NCBI GenBank assembly: GCA_027083895.1
Contig: JALWMN010000214.1
Span: forward strand, 1 to 9,728
Reading direction: 5' to 3'
DNA length: 9,728 bases
Origin: Campylobacteraceae bacterium
GTDB lineage: Bacteria > Campylobacterota > Campylobacteria > Campylobacterales > Sulfurovaceae
The notes under the pieces are model-generated. The model saw only the letters and a program-made list of their open reading frames with translations. It did not search any database and was not told the origin of the DNA. Shown piece by piece: positions 1-6,202 of this stretch (positions are counted from its first letter, which is position 1; each line of letters opens with the position of its first letter). The position numbers and the translations under genes were made by a program.

Positions 1-260
1 ACTAAACAGTGTATCGAACAAAACTGCTGCATCTTACCATCTACTTTTGCTGCATGATTAGTTCTATAAAACATTGGTAGAGTCATGCCACACTTAGGAC
101 AAAACATTTTTGCCTTTCCATCTTGCAAAATCTGTGCTTTTTCCATAGGAACAGCACGGAAATTATGCATCTTCATCCCTTTTTGCATTGCTGGCATCCC
201 TTGCATCTGTGCAAATGTAAAAGAGAATAATAGCACTAAAAACAGAAAAAACTTTTTCAT
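1..260 (-). CDS. NosL-like secreted copper-binding protein, 5' part only
   Basis: The first 86 codons are present; the gene runs off the left edge. It starts at ATG 260-258, with a strong ribosome site AGGAGG (271-266) five bases upstream. Residues 1-17 form a signal peptide (MKKFFLF..., ending FTFA) with no lipobox cysteine. A methionine-rich stretch follows (M19, M22, M25, M29, M31, H32), then a domain with CPKCGM (C54, C57, M59), FYRTNHAAKV (H69) and a CSIHC group (C81, H84, C85). The CxxCGM...NHA...C.IHC pattern fits the NosL family, known for delivering copper to nitrous oxide reductase. A periplasmic copper-handling role is inferred from the family and the Met/Cys/His ligands. No nos gene is visible in the window, so a different copper chaperone function is possible. 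The conserved core looks intact up to the edge. Confidence 0.75.
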   Translation of the reverse strand, partial: MKKFFLFLVLLFSFTFAQMQGMPAMQKGMKMHNFRAVPMEKAQILQDGKAKMFCPKCGMTLPMFYRTNHAAKVDGKMQQFCSIHCL

Positions 261-291
261 CACCACCTCCTTATTGTATAGGAGTAAGTAT

Positions 292-318
292 ATTATATAA
301 GTGTTAAGTGATTGTTAA
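292..318 (-). promoter_or_regulatory. Candidate promoter of the NosL-like gene
   Basis: On the minus strand TATAAT lies at 297-292 and TTAACA, five of six matches to TTGACA, at 318-313, with a short 15-bp spacer. Transcription would start near 285, giving a leader of about 25 nt that contains the AGGAGG ribosome site. The -10 match is exact; the -35 is tentative because this phylum often lacks one. Confidence 0.5.
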
Positions 319-355
319 ACCAAAAATTTGCATTAGAAATTAACAATCTTTAACA
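302..355. promoter_or_regulatory. Cluster of four TGTTAA/TTAACA half-sites (candidate operator)
   Basis: TGTTAA occurs at 302-307 and 313-318 (11 bp apart). Its complement TTAACA occurs at 340-345 and 350-355 (10 bp apart). The inner pair is part of a perfect 9-bp inverted repeat, GATTGTTAA (310-318) and TTAACAATC (340-348). Spacing of one helical turn within each pair is what tandem-binding response regulators use. The cluster covers and extends upstream of the -35 of the NosL-like gene. The regulator is unknown. Confidence 0.4.
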
Positions 356-491
356 AATCATTTAGCTATGGGCATTTACATTAATCCATCAATTAACCTC
401 AAGATTTTTGCAAACACCCATAATCAAAGCATTTGCCAAATCTTTGCTAATTCTAATACAAAATTTGGGTTAAAAATAGAGAAGATAGTAA

Positions 492-526
492 GTGAGATAG
501 TGGGCTTCAAACTAACCCACACTCAC
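492..526 (-). terminator. Hairpin after oorC, possible terminator
   Basis: GTGAG (492-496) pairs with CTCAC (522-526) and GTGGG (500-504) with CCCAC (516-520), around an 11-nt loop and a small internal loop. It begins 16 bp past the oorC stop. No immediate T-run follows on the minus strand, the nearest being about a dozen bases on, so termination is plausible but not shown. The rest of 261-541 is AT-rich and I see no gene in it. Confidence 0.35.
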
Positions 527-541
527 ACTCCAATAAAGTTT

Positions 542-1099
542 TTACTTATTCATTGCCTCTAGAGCATATTTTTTACCAAGTTCATAAGCTTTTAAGTTCG
601 CTTCATGAACTTTTGGTGGCACTTTAGAGAGCATTGTATCAATTAGAAGCTTCTCATCTAAAGCGTTCATAAATGTATTAGCAATTGCAAGAGCAATAAC
701 AGACTGCGTTAATACTAACCCAACCTCCTCTTTTGCAATTGTAATAATAGGAATCTCTACAATATTCCATTTTTTTCTATCTTCTTCGCTTGGATAAACA
801 AGGTTAGGATCTATAACAATTGTTCCACCCTCTCTCACACCATTTTTAAAGAGTTGGTAACTCTTATCAGCAACAGAGAGCATAAAGTCGATTTGCCCAT
901 CAATTGCATATGGGTACCAAATCTCCTCATCATCTAATTGGATATCAACAACTGTTGGTCCCCCACGAACTTGCGATGTATACGTTGCAGTCTTTACACC
1001 ATATCCACCAGCTTTAATTTTAGCTGCAGCAAAGATCTCTCCAGCAAGTAAAACACCTTGTCCGCCAACACCTGTAAAACGCATTACTATTCTACTCAT
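542..1099 (-). CDS. oorC: 2-oxoglutarate:ferredoxin oxidoreductase, gamma subunit
   Basis: This is the gamma subunit of the four-subunit 2-oxoglutarate:acceptor oxidoreductase, which interconverts 2-oxoglutarate plus CoA with succinyl-CoA and CO2 using a low-potential carrier. The 185 residues form one gamma domain of the 2-oxoacid oxidoreductase family: an N-terminal glycine-rich FTGVGGQGVLLAGEIFA segment (residues 8-24) and the family motif TSQVRGGPTVVDIQ around residues 41-54. Length is normal for a free-standing gamma subunit. The ATG lies 10 bp after the oorB stop with only a weak AAGG ribosome site (on the minus strand, AAAGG just upstream of the start), suggesting coupled translation. 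It is the last gene of the oorDABC operon and is followed by the hairpin at 492-526. I see nothing missing. Confidence 0.95.
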   Translation of the reverse strand: MSRIVMRFTGVGGQGVLLAGEIFAAAKIKAGGYGVKTATYTSQVRGGPTVVDIQLDDEEIWYPYAIDGQIDFMLSVADKSYQLFKNGVREGGTIVIDPNLVYPSEEDRKKWNIVEIPIITIAKEEVGLVLTQSVIALAIANTFMNALDEKLLIDTMLSKVPPKVHEANLKAYELGKKYALEAMNK

Positions 1100-1109
1100 T
1101 GCTCAGCCT

Positions 1110-1967
1110 TTATATTTTTTTCTTAAAGTCATCTTGAGTAATCTTACCACGCTTACCTTGGTGAGCATCTTTAACCATTTGATAAGCTTCACAATACTCT
1201 AAGTTATCTTTATCTTGTTTTAAGATACCTGTTGGTAGATAGTTCATCTTCTCCTCTTCTGGTAAGGCATCCCACTTTTTCTTAGGCATAGTAATAGAGT
1301 CAATCCAGTCTAAGTTTTCCATAGCACTAGCCATTTTATTCTTTCTACCAAGGTTAATATGGCAGTTAGAAACAGCCTCTACATAAGAGAAACCTTTATG
1401 CTTAAGTGCTTCAACTAAAACTTTTTCTAACTTTTTAGGTGAAGTAACATTCTCTCTAGCAACAAAACTTGCTCCTGCAGCTTCTGCTAATTTACAACCA
1501 TCAAATGTTGGGTCGATATTACCAACTTTTTGAGATACTGTCCAGAAACCTCTAGGAGTTGTTGGAGAGGTTTGCGAGTTTGTTAATCCATAAATAAAGT
1601 TTTGGATTACAATTAAAGTAATATCGATATCTCTTCTACATCCATGGATAGTGTGATTACCACCAATTGCTAATGCATCCCCATCACCTGCAACACAAAC
1701 TACAGTCTTATCAGGGTTTGCCAACTTAACACCAGTTGCAAATGCTACTGTTCTCCCATGTGTTGTATGGATAGTATTTGCATCTATATATGAACTAAAT
1801 CGCCCACTACATCCAATTCCTGATACTACACAAAGATCATCTTTACTAATTCCAAGTTTATCAATTGCTCTAATAAAAGCTTTTAGAATAACTCCATCTC
1901 CACATCCCCAACACCAAAGTGTTGGCATCTTATTCGTTCTTAAATACTCATCATAATTAAAAGCCAT
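1110..1967 (-). CDS. oorB: 2-oxoglutarate:ferredoxin oxidoreductase, beta subunit (TPP and 4Fe-4S)
   Basis: This is the thiamine-diphosphate-binding catalytic subunit. The TPP/Mg motif is clear: GDGDALAIGGNH (residues 94-105), followed by N123 and YGLT at 126-129. Four cysteines fit the beta-subunit 4Fe-4S cluster of this family: C19 and C22 in WCWGCGDG, C53 in IGCSGR and C202 in SNCHINLG. The assignment of C202 as fourth ligand is by family analogy. QNFIYGLTNSQTSPTTP is characteristic of the 2-oxoglutarate enzyme in this phylum, as far as I recall. The 285-aa length is normal. The ATG lies only 2 bp beyond the oorA stop, so translational coupling to oorA is very likely. The cluster relays electrons to the ferredoxin subunit OorD. 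Confidence 0.95.
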   Translation of the reverse strand: MAFNYDEYLRTNKMPTLWCWGCGDGVILKAFIRAIDKLGISKDDLCVVSGIGCSGRFSSYIDANTIHTTHGRTVAFATGVKLANPDKTVVCVAGDGDALAIGGNHTIHGCRRDIDITLIVIQNFIYGLTNSQTSPTTPRGFWTVSQKVGNIDPTFDGCKLAEAAGASFVARENVTSPKKLEKVLVEALKHKGFSYVEAVSNCHINLGRKNKMASAMENLDWIDSITMPKKKWDALPEEEKMNYLPTGILKQDKDNLEYCEAYQMVKDAHQGKRGKITQDDFKKKI

Positions 1968-1969
1968 GG

Positions 1970-3109
1970 TTAAAATACCTCCTTAACTTTCTCTATAATG
2001 TCTGCTGGTGAGAATGGGCGTCCATTAGTCTTTGTTAACTTTTCAATATCTTTTCTACCCATACATCTTTGAATCTCTTCTAAGTATTGACCTTGGTTAA
2101 GTTCAACTGATAGAATCTTATCAAACTTTTTGCCAAGCTCTTCTAATCTCTTCTCTGGACTTGGCCAAATTGTAATTGGTCTAAACATACCAGCTTTAAT
2201 ACCCTCTTCTCTTAATACATTGATAGCCTCTTTAATTGCGAGCGAAGCAGAACCATAACCAATAATTAAAATATCAGCATCATCAAGCATATACTCTTCG
2301 TTTAATTCAATCTCATCTCTATGCTCATCTACCTTTCTAAAGAGTCTATCAATCAATTTTCTACAAGTCTCAATCTCTTCTGTTGGGAAACCATCTGCAT
2401 CGTGGTGAAGTCCTGTATAGTGGTATCTATAACCAGTAAACATTGGGTTTAATACTGCAGGCTCATCTTGAGCAACACCATAAGGTTTATACTCTTCAGG
2501 TGGACCATCAAATGTTTTTCTTGGCTTAATTCCAGCTTTTACAGCCTCTGCTGTTGGAATCATCGCTTTACCATGCATATGACCAATAGTCTCATCTAGT
2601 AACACAATTACTGGAGTCATAAATCTATCTGCAAGGTTGAATGCTCTCACAACCTCTGTATAGCACTCAGCTAAGTTTCCAGCTGCTAGTGTAATCGATT
2701 TATAATCTCCGTGGCTTGGATTTTTAGCTTGATTAATATCTCCTTGAGCAACACGAGTTGGAAGACCAGTTGAAGGACCACCCCTCATAACATTTACTAC
2801 AACTAATGGAACCTCAGCCATATTTGCTAAACCTAAGTTTTCAGCTTTTAAGCTCATACCTGGTCCACTTGTTGCTGTAAGGCTTCTTACACCACTCATT
2901 GCTGCACCAATTGCTGCCGCAACACCACCAATCTCATCTTCCATCTGAATAGCTACACCGCCAACAGCTGGAAGGAGGTCAGAAATTGTATGCATAACTT
3001 CACTCGATGGAGTAATAGGATACCCACCAAAGAACATACAACCAGCATCTACTGCTGCAATAGCTGCTAAATCATTACCAGTTGAAATAATCTCTCTTAA
3101 TTCACTCAT
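1970..3109 (-). CDS. oorA: 2-oxoglutarate:ferredoxin oxidoreductase, alpha subunit
   Basis: This alpha subunit provides the pyrimidine side of the TPP site and the CoA-handling domain. Visible motifs are GGYPITPSSE (28-37), QMEDEIGG (55-62, containing the glutamates expected near TPP), TSGPG (80-84), RGGPSTGLPT (109-118) and SHGD (132-135). A C-terminal transketolase-like domain carries FRPITIWPSP. I chose the ATG at 3109 (MSELREII, 379 aa) because AAGGAGAG lies just upstream at the right distance. A longer reading from 3133 adds MVHKRRVY, overlaps the end of oorD and has no ribosome site of its own. With the chosen start the gap to the oorD stop is 13 bp. Together with OorB it forms the catalytic core of the complex. 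Confidence 0.95.
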   Translation of the reverse strand: MSELREIISTGNDLAAIAAVDAGCMFFGGYPITPSSEVMHTISDLLPAVGGVAIQMEDEIGGVAAAIGAAMSGVRSLTATSGPGMSLKAENLGLANMAEVPLVVVNVMRGGPSTGLPTRVAQGDINQAKNPSHGDYKSITLAAGNLAECYTEVVRAFNLADRFMTPVIVLLDETIGHMHGKAMIPTAEAVKAGIKPRKTFDGPPEEYKPYGVAQDEPAVLNPMFTGYRYHYTGLHHDADGFPTEEIETCRKLIDRLFRKVDEHRDEIELNEEYMLDDADILIIGYGSASLAIKEAINVLREEGIKAGMFRPITIWPSPEKRLEELGKKFDKILSVELNQGQYLEEIQRCMGRKDIEKLTKTNGRPFSPADIIEKVKEVF

Positions 3110-3122
3110 ATACACTCTCCTT

Positions 3123-3440
3123 TTATGCACCAAGCATCATATAGTTATTTTCAGCAATCTTTTGCTGTCTCTCTTTTGCCTGGTCTGTAAGTTTAGCAAA
3201 CTTATACTCTTTTTTATCTGCAACAAAAATTGCAAAATCTGGACACGCTAACTCACACTCGTTGCATCCAATACAACTCTCTGGATGCACAACAGTAATC
3301 ATTGCACCAAGAACACTTTTTGCATCGTATCTCATAGCCAAAACACCAGCTGGACATACAGAAACGCATAAATCGCACGCCTTGCATCTACTTTCATCTG
3401 TCCATACTGGAGTATTCTCAGGAGCTTTCATAATCGACAT
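3123..3440 (-). CDS. oorD: 2-oxoglutarate:ferredoxin oxidoreductase, ferredoxin-like delta subunit
   Basis: This 105-aa protein has two 4Fe-4S ferredoxin motifs: CKACDLCVSVCP (C19, C22, C25, C29) and CIGCNECELACP (C56, C59, C62, C66). It passes electrons between the alpha/beta core and an external ferredoxin, flavodoxin or quinone-linked acceptor. It is the first gene of oorDABC; in related four-gene clusters the ferredoxin subunit also leads. The ATG at 3440 is preceded by AAAGGGGAAGAGA, a good ribosome site; a second Met at residue 4 is a less likely start. All eight ligands are intact. Candidate promoter and operator palindromes lie directly upstream, consistent with transcription separate from sucCD. 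Confidence 0.95.
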   Translation of the reverse strand: MSIMKAPENTPVWTDESRCKACDLCVSVCPAGVLAMRYDAKSVLGAMITVVHPESCIGCNECELACPDFAIFVADKKEYKFAKLTDQAKERQQKIAENNYMMLGA

Positions 3441-3460
3441 TCTCTTCCCCTTTATATTTA

Positions 3461-3489
3461 ATTATAGTGACACTATCACTGATATAGAG
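3461..3489 (-). promoter_or_regulatory. Candidate promoter of oorDABC with overlapping palindromes
   Basis: On the minus strand an exact TATAAT lies at 3466-3461, with predicted start near 3454 and a short leader before the oorD ATG. No good -35 is present (CTCTAT at 3489-3484). The region between the two is filled by two touching palindromes: ATAGTG-A-CACTAT (3464-3476) and TATCA-C-TGATA (3474-3484, plus-strand reading). This placement is typical of a repressor operator, or of an activator that twists a poor promoter. The regulator is unknown. Confidence 0.5.
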
Positions 3490-3506
3490 AATAGCAAACT
3501 TTCAAT

Positions 3507-3530
3507 AATGATAAAATGAATATTATCATT
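3507..3530. promoter_or_regulatory. Inverted repeat AATGATAA-N8-TTATCATT (Fur-box-like)
   Basis: AATGATAA (3507-3514) and TTATCATT (3523-3530) form a perfect 8-bp inverted repeat about 40-65 bp upstream of the oorDABC -10. The A/T-rich composition with ATGATAA/TTATCAT arms recalls Fur boxes. Iron control of a cluster encoding three 4Fe-4S sites would make sense, but this is inference. The remainder of the 3441-3712 spacer is A/T-rich with no gene. Confidence 0.3.
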
Positions 3531-3646
3531 TTCGATAAAATAGATAAATTTTTGTTACTATATGAAGCATAGAAAAGTAAATAATTTAAAATAATTTTTT
3601 TTAATTTCTAAGATAGAAAAAAAGATTACATTTCGTAACAAAGTAG

Positions 3647-3666
3647 AGAGGAGAAATTTCTCCTCT
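3647..3666 (-). terminator. Perfect 20-nt palindrome after sucD, probable terminator
   Basis: AGAGGAGAAATTTCTCCTCT is a perfect palindrome that starts 46 bp beyond the sucD stop and can fold into a stem of eight or more pairs. On the minus strand it is followed by CTACTTTGTTAC, a poor T-run, with a run of seven T further on (3623-3617). It probably ends the sucC-S23-sucD transcript or protects its 3' end. A protein-binding site is the alternative. Confidence 0.45.
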
Positions 3667-3712
3667 AAAATAGGGGTTAAAATCTTTTTTAATTAGAAAA
3701 ATTCTTAATAGA

Positions 3713-4585
3713 TTACTTGCTTAAAACCTCTTTTACAGCTTTACCAATCTCTGCAGGAGATTTTACAACTTTAACACCAGCCTCTTCTAACGCAGCCATC
3801 TTTTCTGCTGCAGTACCTGCACTGCCACTCACAATTGCACCAGCATGCCCCATTCTTTTCCCCTTAGGTGCCGTCTGCCCTGCAATAAATGCTACTACAG
3901 GCTTTTTAATGTTTTCTTTAATAAATTTAGCAGCTTGAATCTCTAAATCTCCACCAATCTCACCAATCATTACAATTGCTTCAGTCTCTGGATCCTCTTC
4001 GAACATTGGAAGCAACTGAAGATAGCTTAAACCAATAATTGGATCTCCACCAATACCAACTGCAGTCGAGATACCATAGCCCTCTTGCACAACCTGATTT
4101 GCACCTTCATAAGTTAACGTTCCAGATTTTGAGATAAGCCCAACCGGACCTTTCTTAAAAATATTTCCAGGCATAATACCAATTTTGCACTCCTCAGCTG
4201 TAATAATACCAGGACAGTTTGGTCCAATTGTCTTCATTCCCTTCTTCGTAGCATACATTTTTGCATACATCATATCTTTTACAGGTGCACCCTCTGTAAT
4301 AATAACAGCAAGCTCTATTCCAGCATCAGCAGCTTCCATAACTGCATCTGCAACAAATGCAGGTGGAACAAATACCATAGATACAGTTGCCCCAGTAGCC
4401 TCTACTGCCTCTTTAACAGTATTAAATACTGGCTTGCCTAAATGCTCTTGCCCCCCTTTATTTGGAGTAACACCACCAACAATATTAGTTCCATAAGCCA
4501 TACACTGCTCAGAGTGGAAAGTCCCCTCGCCGCCTGTAAAACCTTGAACAATCACTTTTGTATCTTTGTTTACTAAAATACTCAT
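3713..4585 (-). CDS. sucD: Succinyl-CoA synthetase (ADP-forming), alpha subunit
   Basis: The alpha subunit binds CoA and carries the phosphohistidine that passes phosphate between succinyl phosphate and ADP/ATP. The CoA-binding fold starts with [14 protein letters not shown] (14-27) and GGVTPNKGG (37-45). GPNCPGI is at 121-127. The catalytic histidine is H247 in GHAGAIVSG. At 290 aa it is full length. The ATG at 4585 has AAAGGAG at a 10-base spacing. In the reductive TCA cycle the enzyme makes succinyl-CoA from succinate for OorDABC; in the oxidative cycle it runs the other way. It is separated from sucC by an inserted S23-family gene, whereas in C. jejuni the two genes are adjacent. Confidence 0.97.
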   Translation of the reverse strand: MSILVNKDTKVIVQGFTGGEGTFHSEQCMAYGTNIVGGVTPNKGGQEHLGKPVFNTVKEAVEATGATVSMVFVPPAFVADAVMEAADAGIELAVIITEGAPVKDMMYAKMYATKKGMKTIGPNCPGIITAEECKIGIMPGNIFKKGPVGLISKSGTLTYEGANQVVQEGYGISTAVGIGGDPIIGLSYLQLLPMFEEDPETEAIVMIGEIGGDLEIQAAKFIKENIKKPVVAFIAGQTAPKGKRMGHAGAIVSGSAGTAAEKMAALEEAGVKVVKSPAEIGKAVKEVLSK

Positions 4586-4615
4586 TTTTATTTTCTCCTT
4601 TTGTAGAAAATAGCT

Positions 4616-4643
4616 TAGAGCTCAGAGCCAAGAGCTTAGAGCT
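4616..4643 (+). repeat. Four tandem 7-nt repeats (NAGAGCY), left flank of the S23 gene
   Basis: Four consecutive heptads are TAGAGCT (4616-4622), CAGAGCC (4623-4629), AAGAGCT (4630-4636) and TAGAGCT (4637-4643). The stop codon of the S23 gene (4638-4636) falls inside the array. The same heptad family recurs in opposite orientation on the other side of the gene. Confidence 0.8.
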
Positions 4644-4971
4644 TTTGTATTAATGTATTTAACATACTCTGAACTTCTACTATCTTTTCTATAATTTGTT
4701 TATTACTATCGATATATTTCAATCTTCTAGCCAATTCCAATTGAGTTCTAAGTTCAAAAAGTGAACCTCTTGCAATATATAAAAACTGCCTAAACTCTTT
4801 GTCGCTTCCGCGACCTTTACCTTCTGCAATATTACTAGGAACTGATACAGCAGAGCGTTGAATTTGCGAAACCAAGTTGTAAGACTCACTAGAAGGAAAG
4901 CTTTTAGTTAGCTCATAAACCAACTCAGCTAACTCCATAGAAGCTTCCCAAACTTTTAAGTTCTTAAACAA
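4636..4971 (-). CDS. Four-helix-bundle protein of the S23 / 23S rRNA intervening-sequence family
   Basis: The 111 residues match the S23 family as I know it: LKVWEASMELAELVYELT near the start, FPSSESYNLVSQIQRSAVSVPSNIAEGKGR (25-54), then FRQFLYIARGSLFELRTQLELA (60-81) and a final helix to residue 111. Predicted helices are roughly 7-24, 27-49, 56-84 and 89-110. There is no signal or membrane segment. Relatives are encoded inside intervening sequences of 23S rRNA genes in Leptospira and Coxiella; related bundles (Avd) serve diversity-generating retroelements. Biochemical function is not settled. The likely start is TTG at 4971, because the family begins just before the LxVWE motif and GGAGAG lies 6 bases upstream. 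The gene lies between sucC (38 bp away) and sucD (50 bp), in the same direction, and is flanked by inverted heptad arrays. It appears to be an insertion in the operon. Confidence 0.85.
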   Translation of the reverse strand: MFKNLKVWEASMELAELVYELTKSFPSSESYNLVSQIQRSAVSVPSNIAEGKGRGSDKEFRQFLYIARGSLFELRTQLELARRLKYIDSNKQIIEKIVEVQSMLNTLIQKL

Positions 4972-4975
4972 CCTG

Positions 4976-5003
4976 CTCTCCGCTCTGCACTCTTAGCTCT
5001 TAG
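4976..5003 (-). repeat. Four tandem 7-nt repeats, right flank of the S23 gene (opposite orientation)
   Basis: On the minus strand the heptads are CTAAGAG (5003-4997), CTAAGAG (4996-4990), TGCAGAG (4989-4983) and CGGAGAG (4982-4976), all ending in AGAG. The last one carries GGAGAG, the only ribosome-site-like sequence for the TTG start at 4971. Further related AGCTATAAGCTCAG sequence continues to 5017 and contains the sucC stop codon. Confidence 0.75.
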
Positions 5004-5009
5004 CTGAGC

Positions 5010-6185
5010 TTATAGCTCTCCTTTAGCTGCCGCAACTGCTTTTTTAGCACCATCTAAAAGGTCTGTTGCAGGTATTACATTTTCGATATTAGCGTTCTTC
5101 AAAATCTCTGCTGCTTCAGCTGCATTTGTTCCATCTAGTCTTACAACAACTGGAACTTTTACATCTACCTTTTTTGTTGCCTCTAAGATACCATTTGCAA
5201 TTCTATCGCATCTAACAATACCACCAAAGATATTTACAAAGATAGATTTAACTTTCGGATTTCTTAAAATAATCTCAAATCCCTTAGCAACTGTCTCAGC
5301 ATTTGCCTTCCCACCAACATCTAAGAAGTTTGCAGGCGTTCCACCAACATAGTTAATTGTATCCATTGTACCCATCGCAAGACCGGCACCATTTACCATA
5401 CAGCCGATTTCGCCATCAAGACTCACATAGCTTAAGCCATACTTACTCGCTTCTCTCTCATCTGGATCCTCTTCGCTAATATCTCGCATCGCTTCAATCT
5501 CTGGATGCCTAAAGAGTGCAGAGTCATCAAAGCCCATTTTTCCATCGAGTGCTAAGAAGTCACCACTGCCAGTTCTAATTAATGGGTTAATTTCGATTAA
5601 CTCTACGTCCTTTTCCATATAGATCTTAAATAGCTTACTAGCAAAATCGATAAACTTTCTCTGCTCTTGCTTGTCTGTGATACCAAGACCAAACACTAAC
5701 TCTCTTCCATGATACCCCTGAAAACCAATAGTAGGATCAACTGCCACTTTTACAATCTTCTCTGGTGTCTCTTCTGCAACTTTTTCGATCTCCATACCAC
5801 CTTCAGTCGAAGCCATAATTACTGGCATCTCTTTCGCTCTATCTAAAACAATTCCTAAATAGAACTCATCTTTAATATCTGCACCCTCTTCGATGTAAAT
5901 CTTTTGAACAAGCTTGCCTTCTGGACCTGTTTGGTGTGTAACAAGCGTCATTCCTAAAATCTCGCCAGCTAACTTCTCTACCTCTTCTAGACTCTTAGCC
6001 AACTTAACACCACCACCAAGTCCACGGCCCCCTGCATGGATTTGTGCTTTTACAACCCAAATTGGGCCTCCAAGCTCTTTAGCATTCTCTACAGCCTCTT
6101 CTACGCTATGTGCAACTTTACCTTTCGGTGTCGGTACACCATACTCAGCAAAGATCTGCTTTGCCTGATACTCATGTACATTCAC
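5010..6185 (-). CDS. sucC: Succinyl-CoA synthetase (ADP-forming), beta subunit
   Basis: The beta subunit has the nucleotide-binding ATP-grasp domain and the succinate site. Seen are the MNVHEYQAKQIFAEYGVP start typical of the family, KAQIHAGGRGLGGGVK (46-61) with the nucleotide-contacting lysine and glycine loop, EINPL (198-202, Mg-binding N200) and LDGKMGFDDSA with D214. The C-terminal ligase domain includes GCMVNGAGLAMGTMD (261-275) and NIFGGIVRCD (318-327). At 391 aa it is full length. The start is GTG at 6185 with AAAGGAGAG just upstream. The last codons and TAA lie in the repeat sequence that flanks the S23 gene, so the C-terminal two or so residues may have been changed by the insertion. 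It is the first gene of the sucC-S23-sucD unit, with a promoter dyad at 6203-6231. Confidence 0.97.
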   Translation of the reverse strand: MNVHEYQAKQIFAEYGVPTPKGKVAHSVEEAVENAKELGGPIWVVKAQIHAGGRGLGGGVKLAKSLEEVEKLAGEILGMTLVTHQTGPEGKLVQKIYIEEGADIKDEFYLGIVLDRAKEMPVIMASTEGGMEIEKVAEETPEKIVKVAVDPTIGFQGYHGRELVFGLGITDKQEQRKFIDFASKLFKIYMEKDVELIEINPLIRTGSGDFLALDGKMGFDDSALFRHPEIEAMRDISEEDPDEREASKYGLSYVSLDGEIGCMVNGAGLAMGTMDTINYVGGTPANFLDVGGKANAETVAKGFEIILRNPKVKSIFVNIFGGIVRCDRIANGILEATKKVDVKVPVVVRLDGTNAAEAAEILKNANIENVIPATDLLDGAKKAVAAAKGEL

Positions 6186-6202
6186 TTTGGCTCTCCTTTA
6201 AT

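Larger units (their letters stand above)
4612..5017 (-). mobile_element. Candidate insertion: S23 gene bounded by imperfect inverted repeats
   Basis: The stretch 4612-4641 and the stretch 4990-5017 are imperfect inverted repeats. After one 2-nt bulge, 23 of 28 positions pair, including AGCTCAG against CTGAGCT and AAGAGCT-type blocks. Together they bracket the whole S23 gene and separate sucC from sucD. In an mRNA the ends could pair and place the S23 gene in a loop, as the ends of 23S rRNA intervening sequences do. That comparison is established for rRNA. Insertion and mobility here are inference: I find no transposase and no convincing target duplication. Confidence 0.45.

Noticed and set aside
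368..562. 64-aa open frame on the plus strand beside oorC
   Set aside because: It has no ribosome site, has low-complexity content and overlaps the oorC end and the hairpin; it looks like chance in A/T-rich spacer.
3110..3133. Longer oorA start adding MVHKRRVY
   Set aside because: It overlaps oorD and lacks a ribosome site, while AAGGAGAG sits correctly before the ATG at 3109.
3474..3490. Resemblance to the tet operator (TATCAGTGATAG on the minus strand)
   Set aside because: The core is similar, but the outer bases differ and there is no tetR or resistance gene here; treated only as a generic palindrome.
3262..3519. 85-aa open frame on the plus strand across oorD
   Set aside because: It is antisense to the ferredoxin motifs, has no ribosome site and runs into the oorD promoter.
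4594..5024. 8-bp direct repeat TCTCCTTT on both sides of the S23 insertion as a target-site duplication
   Set aside because: Both copies are ribosome-site-like and the same sequence also precedes sucC. The copies lie at unequal distances from the inverted repeats, so a duplication is not supported.
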